Assembly: GCF_032062135.1 (NCBI RefSeq)
Contig: NC_092864.1
Coordinates: 14,641,266-14,705,265, forward strand
Direction: 5' to 3'
Source: Pyxicephalus adspersus
Lineage: Eukaryota; Chordata; Amphibia; Anura; Pyxicephalidae
DNA length: 64,000 bases
Of the stretch, positions 14,301-28,300 are shown one piece after another; position 1 is the first letter of the stretch, and each line of letters opens with the position of its first letter. A program made the translations under genes and the position numbers. The notes under the pieces are model-generated. The model made no database searches and was not told the DNA's origin. It worked only from the letters and a program-made list of their open reading frames with translations.

Positions 14301-17300
14301 GTGGCAAGGAATGGGGTGAGCTTTAAAGCGTCCCTGTCTTTAAATGGGCTATATAATAGAATCTCTTTGAAGCCCACGCTAAGAGTAACTAGTCTGCTAG
14401 CAGCTAATGTTTTCCAAACTGTCTCATGGTACTATGGCACCAGACTTGGCTCCCATCACTCCTGGAAGTGCCACGTGATGTGCCATCTGCTGCGGGAGCT
14501 TTGTCAGAATACCAGCAGTTCATTAACACAAGCTGTGTGTGTTGTCCCACTGTAGCATAATTGACAGCCATTATGTATCTGCAGGGTTTAGCGATCTGGC
14601 TATTACCCAGTGGCTAATTTGGGCTTTCCTCACAGATAACTCGAATCCAGTTTCTCTAGCAGAATTGTCGTGTTTGAGATGTGTGAGGCATATGGGCTGG
14701 TTGGTAATATATTCACATGTAGAATGAAAACTGCTAACGCTCCACAGCGTTATATTTATTATAGGCACAACATTGATGTAATTCCTATCTGTCTTGTATG
14801 AGCCATGCATGCAAAGTTCTTCAATTCCTTGAAAATGTGTCATTATAAGGGTTGATTGATAATCTCATCTAAAAGGAGAACTGTGGCCAGGCTATGGACA
14901 AATATTAAAAAGTTTTGAATCAATTGCTCACTGACCTCTGTAGCTGCAGACACTGCGATCCTCAACATTGACATCACACCAGCGAGGGAATATTAAAGTA
15001 TACCTGCTGATTTGCTCTGCATATGGAAAATACAGGTTCACTTTAATGCCTAGTTACATCTGTGTTCAGTATTGTCCTTGTTGGAAAGCTGAAAAGTTAC
15101 TGTTGGAAGGTGGAACTGATCTGCCATGACATACAAATACTTAAATGTCCATAGCCAGTCCATAGACTACGATCAGCCAAATACCCACATAAAAAGTAGC
15201 ATTCTAACAATGTAAAAACAGGCAAACACTTTGCAATATAACAATCATAATCACAAAAGGCCTTATTACACAAAAGATTCTTGAGATCAACTACAAGCAT
15301 TGATATGCCATCCAATTTTTCTGTAATAAATCTGAAATATGATCAATGTTACCATTATATGCAATTAAATCAAACATTGCACCACAAGTCTTATGGATTT
15401 CAATATGCTGGATAACCATCCATCAAATATGGTATTTATTATTGGAAAATGCTTTTTTTCTCGTTGATTTTTGATTAATTTGTCATTTTCATCTACCATT
15501 TGAAAATATAGCATTGTGTATTGTTACATTTAGGTAGCCATTGTCTGTATCCTTGCTCTGTGTATGAGATGGAGCAAAATATTGGGCAGACGTCTAGGAA
15601 TTTGGGTTTGAGTTAATAATGTATTGGTGTGGTTGCAGATATTATAGATGCACAGGTGAGAATCAAGAAATCCCTGTCTGTGAAAAATAAACTCTCAATA
15701 AAATTGATATTGATAAGTTACATGTTCCTCTTGGATTTGAAGGTCCCTGCAGTCTCCATTGTGTTGTGAATAGGTATACATACACCATTCTAACTGACCA
15801 TGTGTTCTGTACATCCACAGGTTGGATTTTTGGATCCACAGGTTACCTACTTTATCTTTGTGCTTTAGTAAATATTGTTTTCGGTATGGGAGCATAATGA
15901 TTGGCATGCTTTATTAAATCATGTGTCTGAGGTATCGTTAAACATAATCATAAAAGAAAAGAGTTTCAGAATTTATTACTCATGGGATTACTCAACAAAC
16001 ATCTGCAATTAATTCTTCCATACACTGATGGTCACTGCTTTCAAGACTGCTCTTAACTAGCCAATTGATTTGATTGCTGGTGGTTTTGCTCTGTGACCTA
16101 TATTTCTTTGAAAGCTTCTACTGATATAACCTCCTCACCCAAGGCCAGGTTCACACCTATGTATTGTAAGGGTGCACGTTATTGCAATGAGGATTTGTTA
16201 CATTTATTATGGGATGGCATAATAATACACTAAAGCAACACAAATGCTTTGCAATGAAAATAACACACTACACATCCTGAACTGCAAAAAAAGAGTGAGG
16301 CGGATGTGATTTCTTCTGCACAGGCATATCGGCAGCCCATTCAAATGAATGCTGTTCCTTATTGCCACATGTTAACTTGCACTGCATAGGTATGAAGCTG
16401 ATCAAAAGCATTTGAGTCTCTGACAGTAAATGGATTTTCTTATGCAGTAAAATAAAAATAAAAGAAGCATCTGTATTTTGGCTCCTTATAGGTGTTTGGG
16501 TAAAAATGTAGAAAAGTCGATTGGTGATGTTATTGGATGTAGAATTATTTACTTATTAATGTCTAAACTCGTATAGCACCTTTTGGTATGGATGCTATGA
16601 ATTGCAAGATGTCTGGTCCACCCCCAGTCAAATCCCACTGCCTGGATTTCTGGATGCTGCCCCACCTTTACCCTTTTATAATTATTCTAAAAAAATAATT
16701 GTTAAATAACAAATGCTGTTCTAGAATACTGAGAAACAACAAACCTTGTATTGTGTTGAAGTTTTTATTTCTATAATATCTCCTTCCCCCTCATTTAGAG
16801 CTCACTGTCAATACCACCGATGCAGAGGAATCATTTGCTAGTACTACCTTAGGGGCTCAGTTCACCATGGCGGTGACCCCCAAGACCACGCTAAGTCAAC
16901 CAATACCAGCATCCCGTGGACCAGCAAATAAGACAGCCGTGCCTCTTCCTCCACCTGTTAAAGATGGCAAGAAACAACACAGTTTTGTGAGAGATGTATC
17001 GGTAACGCCTGCCAAAGTCCAGCCAGTGCAAAGAGATGCAAATACCAGTAATACAAATTCCTTCCATTATCATCAAAGAAACTCAACGCTTGATGAGCCT
17101 CAGCCAAATTCTACCAAGATGCCTGTCACTGCCAGGAGCCATTCATTCAGCGTTTCTCCTCAAAAGCGGCCAGTTGTTAGAAAAGGGCAAATTGTACCCA
17201 GCAAAGCCAAAACAGTTCCGAAATTTACAATGAAAAACTCTTCTGCAAGATATCAAAGCCTTCCCCATATACATCATAAAAATGCCACATCAAAACCAGC

Positions 17301-20300
17301 AACAGGTCAGTTAAAGGACTCTAATTTTACTTCTGGCTCAACAGGGCTGACAGTCAGCTCCGTGCCTCAGCGGACTGCCACCAAACCTGGCCAAAAAGCC
17401 ATCCGATTTCTTCCAGATAGGGTTGAACAATTTCCAGTGACGTTGCAGGCATTAACACAGATGGGTGGGCAGATGAAGGAAAAATCCAGTAACACCTCAG
17501 TCCTGCTCAATACTCTTGTAAATCAGAATTCTAGCTTCCTCACTAACAGCCTTCAACATATATCTCAATCTTCTAATGCAACATTTACAACTGGAAAAGA
17601 GGCAGTGTTGTATGAACTGAATTCTCTGAACACACACAACCATCTATTGAACTCTGAAAATGTGACTTCTGTGCCTGAACCTGATCAACACAATGATGTC
17701 TCGAGAGCAGGACTTTTAAGAAATGTAAATTTGCCAGGAGAACGTGATTCAGAATTCTTGAAAGAGTTAAAACCCAAAGTAAATTTAAGGATACCAGAGA
17801 GAAATATATTTTCTAATGCAAAGCTAAATTCAACTGATTCTTCTGGAATTGTCCCAGACGACACAGCTAATTTCCATCCAGAATTAACCACCCAGACCAG
17901 CGTCATTGGACATGGGCAGACTGATATTTTGGCCACCCAGATGGCAAGGACTACTGATAATGTAAGTCAGTCAAATGGCCGTCCTCATGAACTCACAGAA
18001 GCGGCAACAGAAGTCCAGAGTCGCGGCATGACAGGGGTAGCCACACAAACCAAGAAAGACCATCGGGGCATGACAGGTGGCCACCAGAATCACCACAATC
18101 AGACACATTCCCATAAACACAGACACCAAGTTCTAGAACCTCTGAACCAAGCTGAAACCAACACAATATCTCAACATGAAGATGCACCTTATGATAGGAC
18201 AGCCTTTTCAGAACCAAACAGGCATCATCAGAAACACTCACACAACCACACCCAGCCACACTCACATAGCCACCATAAACACCGATCAGATCACCATTTA
18301 CAAAGGTATCATGTTTCCCAGACTCTGGGACACCTAAATACCGCGGCAGATTTAACAACACAACCGAGCGAGTCTAACTCACACCATACAGATTTGGTAA
18401 CTTCTACCCAGAGGCAAATTTCCATACAAAATGATACAAATTTCAGTACCAGGCTACCAAGTCACTCCTATATGGGAGCTCTACAGGGGAACCAGACAGG
18501 GTCCGTACGAGTAGAAGGACTTTCAGAAATGTCTGGAACAGCTCCTTCAACTACCCAAAAGCTCTTAGATAGCCAGTCTGAAATATCAATGCAGCCCCAA
18601 GAGCCCACAACAAGTTTACCAACTTCTGTAACAGACGTTCAAACTGTAGTTCATAAGTTAAACAGTGTGGAACAAAGTAGTCAATCTGAAGCATACCCCA
18701 GCCTACACACCAAACCAGCCATATACAGACATTCAGAATCACACACAAGGTACAACTTGACACAAACAACACAATTCAATGTAACAACACACCCTCCATT
18801 AGATGTTACCAAAGAGCCTCAGTTGGATCCCAACCCACCCACTATGGATGAGAGGATCACAAAGAACCAATCAGGCACTCATTCATCTCAAGAGGAGCTA
18901 ACCACATCCACGCAGGATCAACAAACCTTCAGGAGCCAACCAAATCTAACTTTTCCTGGTCTACATGAACTAAGCACATCAGAAGTATCCACCCAAGCAC
19001 ATCCTAAGGTAATCACCCAAACACTGCCACATTTAGGTACACAGGTTCAACCAGAGCTGTCTACAGAGCAGAATTTTTTTACAAGGGTCTGGTCAGTGAT
19101 GTCCACACAGAAACCTCCATTCTTAACTACAAAAAGCCCACTGATACCCATTACTGTGTCAATGCCTTCATTGACTACACAGTCCCACTCAGAAGCAACC
19201 GGAAAGAATCTGCCAAACTCCGAAACATTTGTATATGCTAATAAAACTCAACCAGAATCATTTACTGATAGCCACTCCAAAGAAAATGCTCAAAATTTAG
19301 GTACACAGAAGGGAATAGAATTCTCCACCAATACAGAGCCAATCACAGACAATTCTTTGGAATCTACTGATCAGACAAGACCGGCCTCAAAGAGCCCCAT
19401 AGAACTCAATAATTACACAGAGACAAACACACACATAAAATCATCCACACAGGCAGAGATCATTACAGTGCCAGAGATAGTTATGAATGTCACCAGTGAA
19501 TCAATTAATAAAACAGAACCAATACTACAGGGTGGGACAAAAGTTGACTTTCAGACAGAACCAATCACAAACAGTAGGACTGACTCCACATCACAAAATG
19601 AACCAGAATCTAGGAGAGATTCTACTACAAAACAGAAAACAACAACAGTGAGCAAGACTCATCCCACCATAAAACCAGAATGGGTCATAGATGAAACTGA
19701 TACCCAAAAACAAACCAAGGCACCTTTACATACTCATACAGAATCAACTACACACATGGAACCAACCACAACTAGGAGGGCAGAAACAACCACACAGTTA
19801 CAATCTACTACTGAGCATTTATTAGATTTCACAAACACAGAGCCAATTACAAGGCATATGGCAGAACATGACACAGAAAAAGAACCAACCAAAATAGAAT
19901 CGTCCACACAAGCAAAAATCACAATCCACAGTTGGGATAAAACAGAACCAGACCTACAGTTTGAGACTGGACCAACCAACAAATCAGAATCAACCTCTAA
20001 GTCAACATTTACACCATCTGTACCTTCTGATGTATCTACATCTAACAAAGGGCTAATACAAACTACACAATCAAATGCCGGAACAGCTACATATCTTCAG
20101 CCAACCACACGGACTGGGCCAGAGTTGACCATGAATGCCAAGGTAGAAGCCAGCATGCAAACTACACGGGATGAAGTTATGGACATATACACCCCAACTG
20201 AAAGGACACCATTTACAAAAGATAGAAATGTTACTGAGCATAGAATAGAAGGTTCTGCCCCAATAAAAACTGGTGGATACGATGTCTACACTCAAAATGG

Positions 20301-23300
20301 CGTACAACATTCTAGAACAACACCAGCTGTGGATGTGGAAACATATCATTCTACATCAAGATTTCCTTTTGGGGGACCACATCAAACCCATGCTACTACA
20401 GTGAAAAATTATCGGTCTCCTAGCTCAACGAAATCAGTGACTTCCCCACAGTCCAGCACCTTTACCCCCCAGACACTTAGTGAGATGATGTCTTCACCCT
20501 CCGGGAGAGACAGAATCTTCATCGTAGATGAGCAACCACCGGTCTTTAAAGGTGAGTTGTGAAATTTCCTCTCTATGGATTAAAACCATTTCTTTGCCTG
20601 TTGGCAGTTTTCATTTGTCAAAAGAGATATTTCCAAAAGTAGTTCAGCAGCTGCTATTGTTTACTGACCTTTTCAAAAAACAATTTATAGAGATATCAAG
20701 ACAGGTTTTGAAATTGTAGGGTTTGAGAAATTGCTGCAAAGACTTGAGACAGTATCAGTCATTTATGATAAAGCAGAAGTGATTTTTCCATCATGCAAAA
20801 TTCATCATCTAAAAATAGTATGAAGCCGTATTTCTCAACCTTTAATATGGGGGAACCCCTTGAAAGAACGTTCACATCTTTGGGGAACCCTTCAATAGTT
20901 ATTTATAAGAGTCACAAATTGCTCATTGAACCCCTGGCAACCTCTGAAGAAATCCTAGGGTTCCACGGATCACTGGTTGAGAAACACTAGTTTAAAGTAT
21001 ACATTGAATAAAACAATCCATCTGTCAGGAAAAGAACACTTTCGCTTGGTAAAAGGTAGGAAACTTCTGCAATTTTTAAATATCGTACATGCAACCTTCC
21101 AAATCTTGTATATACTAGCTAGTGAAGGAATCTTTAACCTAATAGGTACCAGATGTAGGCAGAGTTTTTTGACTTCAGGAGACCTCCCTGCCTAAAGTAG
21201 GCTTTCCAATAAAAAGCAAGACACCCCTACACTCTCGGGGCTCCATGTGATTCCTGAAAATTTCCCAAAACGAAAAAAAATAGAATTATGCTTACTTTAC
21301 TCCATCTTCTGCATCACTGGGCATGACCAGACTGTCCTTCCAAGTAGATTTGTTTGGAAAACAGAGGTGACGAAATCTGGAAGACAACCCAGTCAATTGA
21401 ATGAGCGTATTCTTTAGAGATCTCAGCTGCTCTCCATTACCCAGGAATCTCGGGTAGCCATCTCCACCTACACACTATGTGACTGAATTATTAAAGCTCT
21501 TCAAGACTGGAAAGGATACACTTTTATCAGTGAAGCTGGGTGATCCAGCAAACCTGGAATGGTCTTCTTCAAAGTCATTTACTATTTGCTAGCAAAAGTT
21601 TTGAATCCTGAACCAGATCCATTTCAGGTATGGAAGCTTAATTGATAAAAGTATATCCTCTCTAGTCTTGGAGAGCTTTAATGAATCAGGCTTAAAGGGT
21701 GGAAGATAGGGATAAGGTTAACACTGTATGTTGAGTGTAAACAGATCTTCCATTTTAGTAGAAGGTCCTACTTTTGTAAGTTTGAAAAGCCAGATGGAGA
21801 TTTGTTCTACCAGCTCTGTCTATAGCCCAATTATTGGTATTTAATGGTGTGACCCTGACAAGAACCCAGAGATGATAACCATTCTTATTCTGATCCTTCC
21901 AAGATTCTTTTGGGCATTATTTATTTAGACTTCAGCACAATTTTTTAAAGAACAGGGTGTTCCCAAAAATAAAGCACAGTAAAACAAGAAGCACAAGTGT
22001 AACTGTACCCCGAATAAGTCCTGCTTAGAACCAGAGGTTCTAAATAAAATGCAAAAAGTGATGGGAGAGTATTGTCTGTTGTATATTGCTAGGTTAGTAG
22101 ATTGCCTTGCAGGGGATACTGACAGATTGCTTGGCTTCCTTTCTAAAATAACCCCATGTAAATGTTGTAGAGTTTGGAACAGGGGGCAAGGACAGGCATA
22201 AAAAGGTGGGTTATCATTGCAGAGCTCTCTTTCTTTATATGTTAGTTGGTTGGGTGTCATTTTGATCCATTTAGACAGATTTATGAAAGCTCTCCAAGGC
22301 TTGATACATTATCATTAGTGAAGCTGGGTGATCCAGCAAACCTGGAATGGATTTCATAAAATCATTTGCTATTTGCTAGCAAATGTTTTGAATCCTGGAC
22401 CACATCCATTTCAGGTTTGCCGGATCACCCAGCTTTGCTGATGAAAGTGTATCCTCTCGTGCCTTGGAGAGCTTTATTAAATATGGCTCATTGACTTTTG
22501 CATTTCACATGATAACAACCTAGCTGAAATTCAGAATGGAGATGGAAGAAGCAGCACAAAGAGCCATTCAGTTGCACTGCAGTGAAAGGAGCATGCTGAT
22601 AGGAGCAGAAAGATGAGCTCATTGCGGCTCTGTTTCTCCGTTCACTGTCTGGTCATTATGTGGGACATGACCTGGAAGCATTAGGTCTTATGTAGGCTTT
22701 CCTACATTTACCATGTGTTTGTAATGCACATTAAACACATCCCAAATCCCACTAATTTAATTGAGTAGGGCACATACCAGGCTGCAATTGACCTGCTTTG
22801 CGTTGCTATGTGTTTCTGTGCATCGTGTCCTATTGAGTTGCCTTCAAACAGCGGGCAAAACAGATCTCATAGCTTTTTCTTGTGAAACGCTGTTTTTGTT
22901 TCGAAGCAGCTGTTGTTAGAATGGAAACGCTCGAGTTTACAAAGAACGCCCAACCTCATGAGCCCTCACTAAACTGCAGCAGAGATAAATCAGAGCTCCT
23001 GCCAGACAGGGCTGTGCAGTGTAGAAGAGCAGCTCTGTAAAACAACACTTCTATGTACAATCCCGATCCTGTACTGATCAAAAGCAACCAGGTGTATGTG
23101 TGGGGGGTGGAATTGGACTGTGATCATGTTGGTCTTGACCACATGGGAGGCAGGGTCAGTTTTGGACAAAATAGGACCCTGGGAAAATACTGGGGGCCTC
23201 AAATACACAGCATTACAGCCCCCTGATCCCTTGACATTCTGTAAATTGGAGAAGGTGTGGATCCAGATTTGACCTACTTACAAACTGGCCATGGTGGGGG

Positions 23301-25352
23301 GGTAAGGTTTTGTGGATCTGGTGACCCTCAACCTGAATAGAAAGAAAAAAGAATATCAGTTGTTTAGGGGGCACATGCTTGTCCCTAGGGAAAACTAGCA
23401 CCAGGTAAGGGGTTGGTGGTATGGTTTGCTAGGTGATCAAGGATGCAGAACAGAAACCCACTGGGTTGTCTGTTCTGCACCCTTGACCCACCCACCCATC
23501 AGGCTTAGGGTGCACTGATACAATTTTCTGTTTAACATTGTTTTTTTAGATTAATCAAACATCAGGTGGGACTCCACTTTTTGATGTTCACCCCCCCCCC
23601 CAAATTATTTTGTATTGATTTCAGCACAAATCCCACAAATTCATATATATGTAGTATTCAGTAGAACCTTCTCTGTATATATATTTCCTGTGAGTAACAT
23701 TCTTTCCTATTCTTTTCTCCAGTGCCAACAATCAGTGTGACTTACAAAGTGAATGTACAACAATCGGCAATGTGCAATGATCTTGAACCCTGCAAAAAAC
23801 ATTTCAGCAAAGAGGTCAGTGACTTTATTGGGCATCAAATCATCCGTATCCTCCAACCAGCCAAATATTAATCAACTAATCAGGTTCCTGTCTTCCTGCA
23901 GGTGACTTCTGTTTACAAGTATACTGCTGGATTTGACAGAGCGGACGTAATAAATGTGACGTAAGTGCAATAGCCACATCTGTGTCATGTGGATGTTAGC
24001 GGAAAGCACATTGGATTATATGAAATGTTTAAGACTTTGTCCTTGGCTGATGTAATATAACATATGTGAGCCACAGATGGTTAAACATACGATATCACTG
24101 CATGGATAGGACTCCATGTTGTATTGCACCTGAGGGCGCTAGCTGATTGATAGAAGAGATTGGACACACAGCTTGAGTATGTGAAAGCAAGGGGCCGGCC
24201 ATATTGTAAAGCATCAAGGTAGCAGTAAATTTAGTAAGGTGCTTTACAAAGAGTCAGAAAATGATGTGGCTCTCCAGAACTGGAGTTGGACTTTTGTAGT
24301 CCAAATCAGCCATTTCTAACCTTTTTAACATGGGGGAACCCTTGAAATAAATTTCAGGTCTTAGAGAACCCATTCTATAATTACTATATCCACAGTACAT
24401 AGTGTGGTGGTCATTGGGAAGAATGTCACCCTTACAGATAGTCAAAAAGATCATTGGTGTCATTTAAACTGAGGGACAAATTGCTCATTGCTCAAGGAAC
24501 CCCTAGCAACTTCTGGAGGAACCATAGGGATTCGTGGAACCCTGTTTGAGAACACTGCTCTAAATCAACAAGACTGTTGGCAATTTTCAAAGGCCTTTAT
24601 TCTCCTCTTTAGGCCGTGGTGTTCCCTGGTTCCAAGCCCCATCTTCCATAATTCTTAGCTAGGAAAGGTGCATAGCAGAGACTGACCTGACATGAGCTTG
24701 CAGTTCTTTAGATTTGCTGTAAAGAACTTGTTGATTTGAAAAAGTAAAAAAAAAAACTCTGATGACTTTATTTATTTAAACACAATTATAATGTTTCCAA
24801 ACAAACACTAAGTAGCCTGATGAGTTTATTTGTTACCCCGGAGTTGCTAATTAAACCTTTGCCTTTTATCCAGCTCTGGCACTAGCTTGTTTGCTTGTTG
24901 TTTTAGGCTGTCTGGCACTGCCCTGGAATACAAAGTGCAGTTCAACGTGCGTGCAGGGAGCCCGATGTCCATGGAACAGGAACTGGTACTTGCCAACCCA
25001 ACGTCAGTGTTTGAGGCTTTCGCCCCCTCGGATTACACCCTCCTCTCCACAATCCGCAACGCTTCCCTGGCAGGTGAGGAGACTGAGGAGAGGCCTATGG
25101 TCTTATACAAAGAAATTCTGCAGGATCTTAGATTGTAAGCTCTTCTGGGCAGGGTCCTCTCCGCCTGCTCTGTCACTGTCTCTATCTGTCTGTCATTTGC
25201 AACCCCTATTTAATGTACAGCGCTGCGTAATATGTTGGCGCTATATAAATCCTGTTTATTAATAATAATAATAATAATATCTGTCTGTCATTTGCAACCC
25301 CTATTTAATGTACAGCGCTGCGTAATATGTTGGCGCTATATAAATCCTGTTT

Positions 25353-25386
<34 letters not shown>

Positions 25387-28300
25387 TGTAAGCATTGTCC
25401 TGTTGTGTGGTGACACAAGGGCCACTGAGCGGTCTTTTCCTATAATCAGTAGATATTATTCTGTAGAGATCTGACCCCCCTGACCTGTCCTCCTCTCACT
25501 CTGCTTCCTCCATAAAAGCTTGTCTGCCGCATTTCGCTAAATGAAATCCATTTCACAGCAGACACATTTTATGTCTCTTAAGTAAATGCTCAGCAACACT
25601 TTCACGTCATTAAATAACTATCTTGGTTTGGAATGTCTTCTGCCAAAAGATGGAGCGGCAATTGTGTCTAATTAATTGTTTTTTAGTCTTTATTCTATTG
25701 TCAACAAAAGACCCCCTACTACCATTCCCCACTAATATTGTATTTATTATTGTGTACGGGACTAAAAATATGACAGTCTGACATTAAATTTAAATCTTTG
25801 AAGATATAAATATATAAAAAAACACAAAAATATCATAATATTTTTTAGAAGTTTCAGCACAAGTACAGAACAATAATGCTTGAGTTGCCAGCTATCCAGT
25901 GATAGAGATACAGATCGCCAATCTCACTTAGAATGACCACACTGCTTGGAAATTCAATGCAAGAGAAATCTGTTGTCAGCTAACTACAGGAAGTTACATG
26001 CACGCTGGATTTCTGGTAGATCAGGTGGTATTTTTTTTGCAGGGATAAAACAAGGAGAGATGCGTATGTATAAAAGTTCTTTGTCCAGACTTGGTCTTTA
26101 ATTGTTATTTCATTTGCTTTGATAAATGTAGTGGGGCAGGGGGCAAATTTGCAACACATGGCAGATATTCTTTTTTGAGCAATTTCTTCAAAGGACAATC
26201 ATTTTTTATGGTCTTCTGGAGTAGGCCTCTTATCCACTGACCTTTCTCAATTCCACAGATATGGTTGAGCCCTGTACAGAATGGTTCTCGTGCCCCCGGG
26301 GGTTCCGCTGTATGCCCCAACGCAAGCTCAGCGCCTTCTGTCTGTCACCTTGTCACAGCACTTTCTGCCAAAATGACGGCATCTGCATACATCGCAAAGG
26401 CCAGGAGCCCGCGTGTCAGTGAGTAGAACCCTCATCGTCTTTTTATAAATCATGTGCATTGATGGATATGAAGTTTCCTTCACTATTACAAAAAGTCACA
26501 AACAGCAAAAAAAACAATGGGCCTGATTTGTTAGAGCTTTCCAAGGCTGAAAGGATACACTTTCATCAGTGAAGCTGCATGATCCAGCAAACCCGGAATG
26601 GATTTCTTCTATTTGTTAGCAAATATTTTGAATCCTGGACCAGATCCATTGCAGGTTTGCTGGATCATCCAGCTTCACTGATGAAAGTGTACTCTTTCCA
26701 GAGCTTTAATAAATCAGGCCCATTGTGTGAAGTTTTAAGCCGCCTCCCTGTACTTATTATTGGAAAATTTTGGCATCACTTCCTGTCCCTTGAAAAGAAA
26801 CGAGGCAAAATTCACTTAAAAAAAAGTAAAAGTAAAGAAAAAAAAAAACCTTACATTGTTATGTATAAAACAAAATAAGATGTGGTGGCTGAAGATTTAT
26901 GTTCTCTTTTAAGAACCTTCTCAAACTACTGTCTGCCTTGTTCATTTCCAAGGCAAGTGGGTGGAGCTGAGACCACTATAAATCTAAAATGACCACGTAG
27001 TATAGCATGGTGCAGCTGTGACAAACACTGTGCCATTATCAGAAAAAATAGCCTATTCCCCTGCTATCTTGGGGTTTCAGTTCTGCTGAAGGTCAGGCTC
27101 AGTCCACCTAGTCTGGATATTGCAATGTTGGCTTTTGGTAAATTCTTCATCAGATTTATTTGCCTCTGTGAGACTCTGGCGGTGGGATCTCCACTATTGA
27201 GTTCCCAGCTCCCCCCACTGGACTCCATGAAACAAAAATGTCATATGGTTCTGCCATACCTGAGATTTCAGCTCTATTTGGACCAATCTTATAAACCTGT
27301 AATAAATTGGCCTTTTTATTAGTTCACCCACCCCCTGCCCCCGGTCAATCATTTATGGCTCTGATTTAGCTGTCTTTATCTTGTTAGGTGCCCGGTCGGC
27401 AGAGATTTTTGGTACATGGGCCCCACCTGCGATTATCGGATGACTCATCACCGCCTTGCCGCCATTGCCTGTGCCGTCGTGTTCTGCATCATCATCTGCG
27501 CCGCGGCGGCTGTTTTCATCCTGGTCCGCAGGTTCCAGACACAAATCCTTCACCAGAAAGTGGCTCAGACACAAAGCAGGTAAATAAAAGAAATGGAGAA
27601 TTGTTTGTAAAAACCAAATTACCTTTTATCTGTCAGATGGAATGCGCATGCTATGCAAAAGCTTCGTCCGGGTCACAATTCCAGAATAAAGACATCCAAC
27701 AGATGTATACTTCTTATTCCTATCAGCTCCCCTTATATGCTTATAATGAACTAATCACAACTGAGCTTATGCAAGAATTCTAATATATGATATTAGATCA
27801 TTAGAAACAATTTTTTTTATATTCTCCCCATTATGTAAAGGGGCCCTGTCATGTCTCTAAATGTTTTAATCTGGAAGATCCCTGCGATAGTTCGCATTGT
27901 ATACTCATCTTTCTGGCTTGTCCAGCACTGCAACCATTGGCCTCTTGACGGTTTTTGTCTCTCCTGAATGTATCAGGTTGTTGTGTCTCCCGACATGCGT
28001 TGGTTATTATTATTAATAAACAGGGTTTTTTATAGCGCCTACATATTACGCAGCGCTGTACAATAAATAGGGGTTCTGACCTCCTGAGTCCACTATTGAA
28101 GCAAAGGTCAGAGGAAGGGATCTGGCCACAGAAGGGGACACAGAGGACACTGGCTTCCCAAGGCTGCATCGCTCCAACACTGGCCAGTTATAGGGTAGGG
28201 AAAGCTCGGAATTTGCCTTCATCAGGGTTCCATTTGACAGAATGGCAGGGGGTGCAGGGAGCTGGAAAGCTATGCTTAGGTTAGTAATCATGGAGAGAAA

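Larger units (their letters stand above)
2359..16798 (+). other. Intron 1 of mucin-like gene, repeat-rich
   Basis: A 14.4-kb intron with no exon I can support. It holds foldback MITEs (3450-3668, 7428-7607, 12909-13113), a MITE fragment near 7250-7310, SINE pieces (10268-10396, 11598-11908, 12809-12875), a short tandem repeat near 13955-14005 and a 19-base T run at 9520-9538. ORFs here are short, lack conserved features and overlap repeats. Confidence 0.8.
20552..23722 (+). other. Intron 2 of mucin-like gene
   Basis: 3.2 kb without coding signal. It contains one hAT-like element (20829-20988) and two foldback MITEs (21481-21692, 22274-22488), plus a C-run at 23590-23601. The rest is unassigned. 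Confidence 0.75.

Noticed and set aside
16867..16869. ATG at 16867 as the start of the 1,231-codon ORF
   Set aside because: The frame is open back to a good acceptor at 16797-16798 and joins in phase to a signal-peptide exon at 2316, so this Met is internal.
17993..18361. 122-codon minus-strand ORF
   Set aside because: Antisense of the His/Thr-rich mucin exon with no independent support.
27388..27783. 131-codon plus ORF continuing past exon 7
   Set aside because: It is in a different frame from the mucin protein over the exon; the correct frame ends at the donor at 27580.
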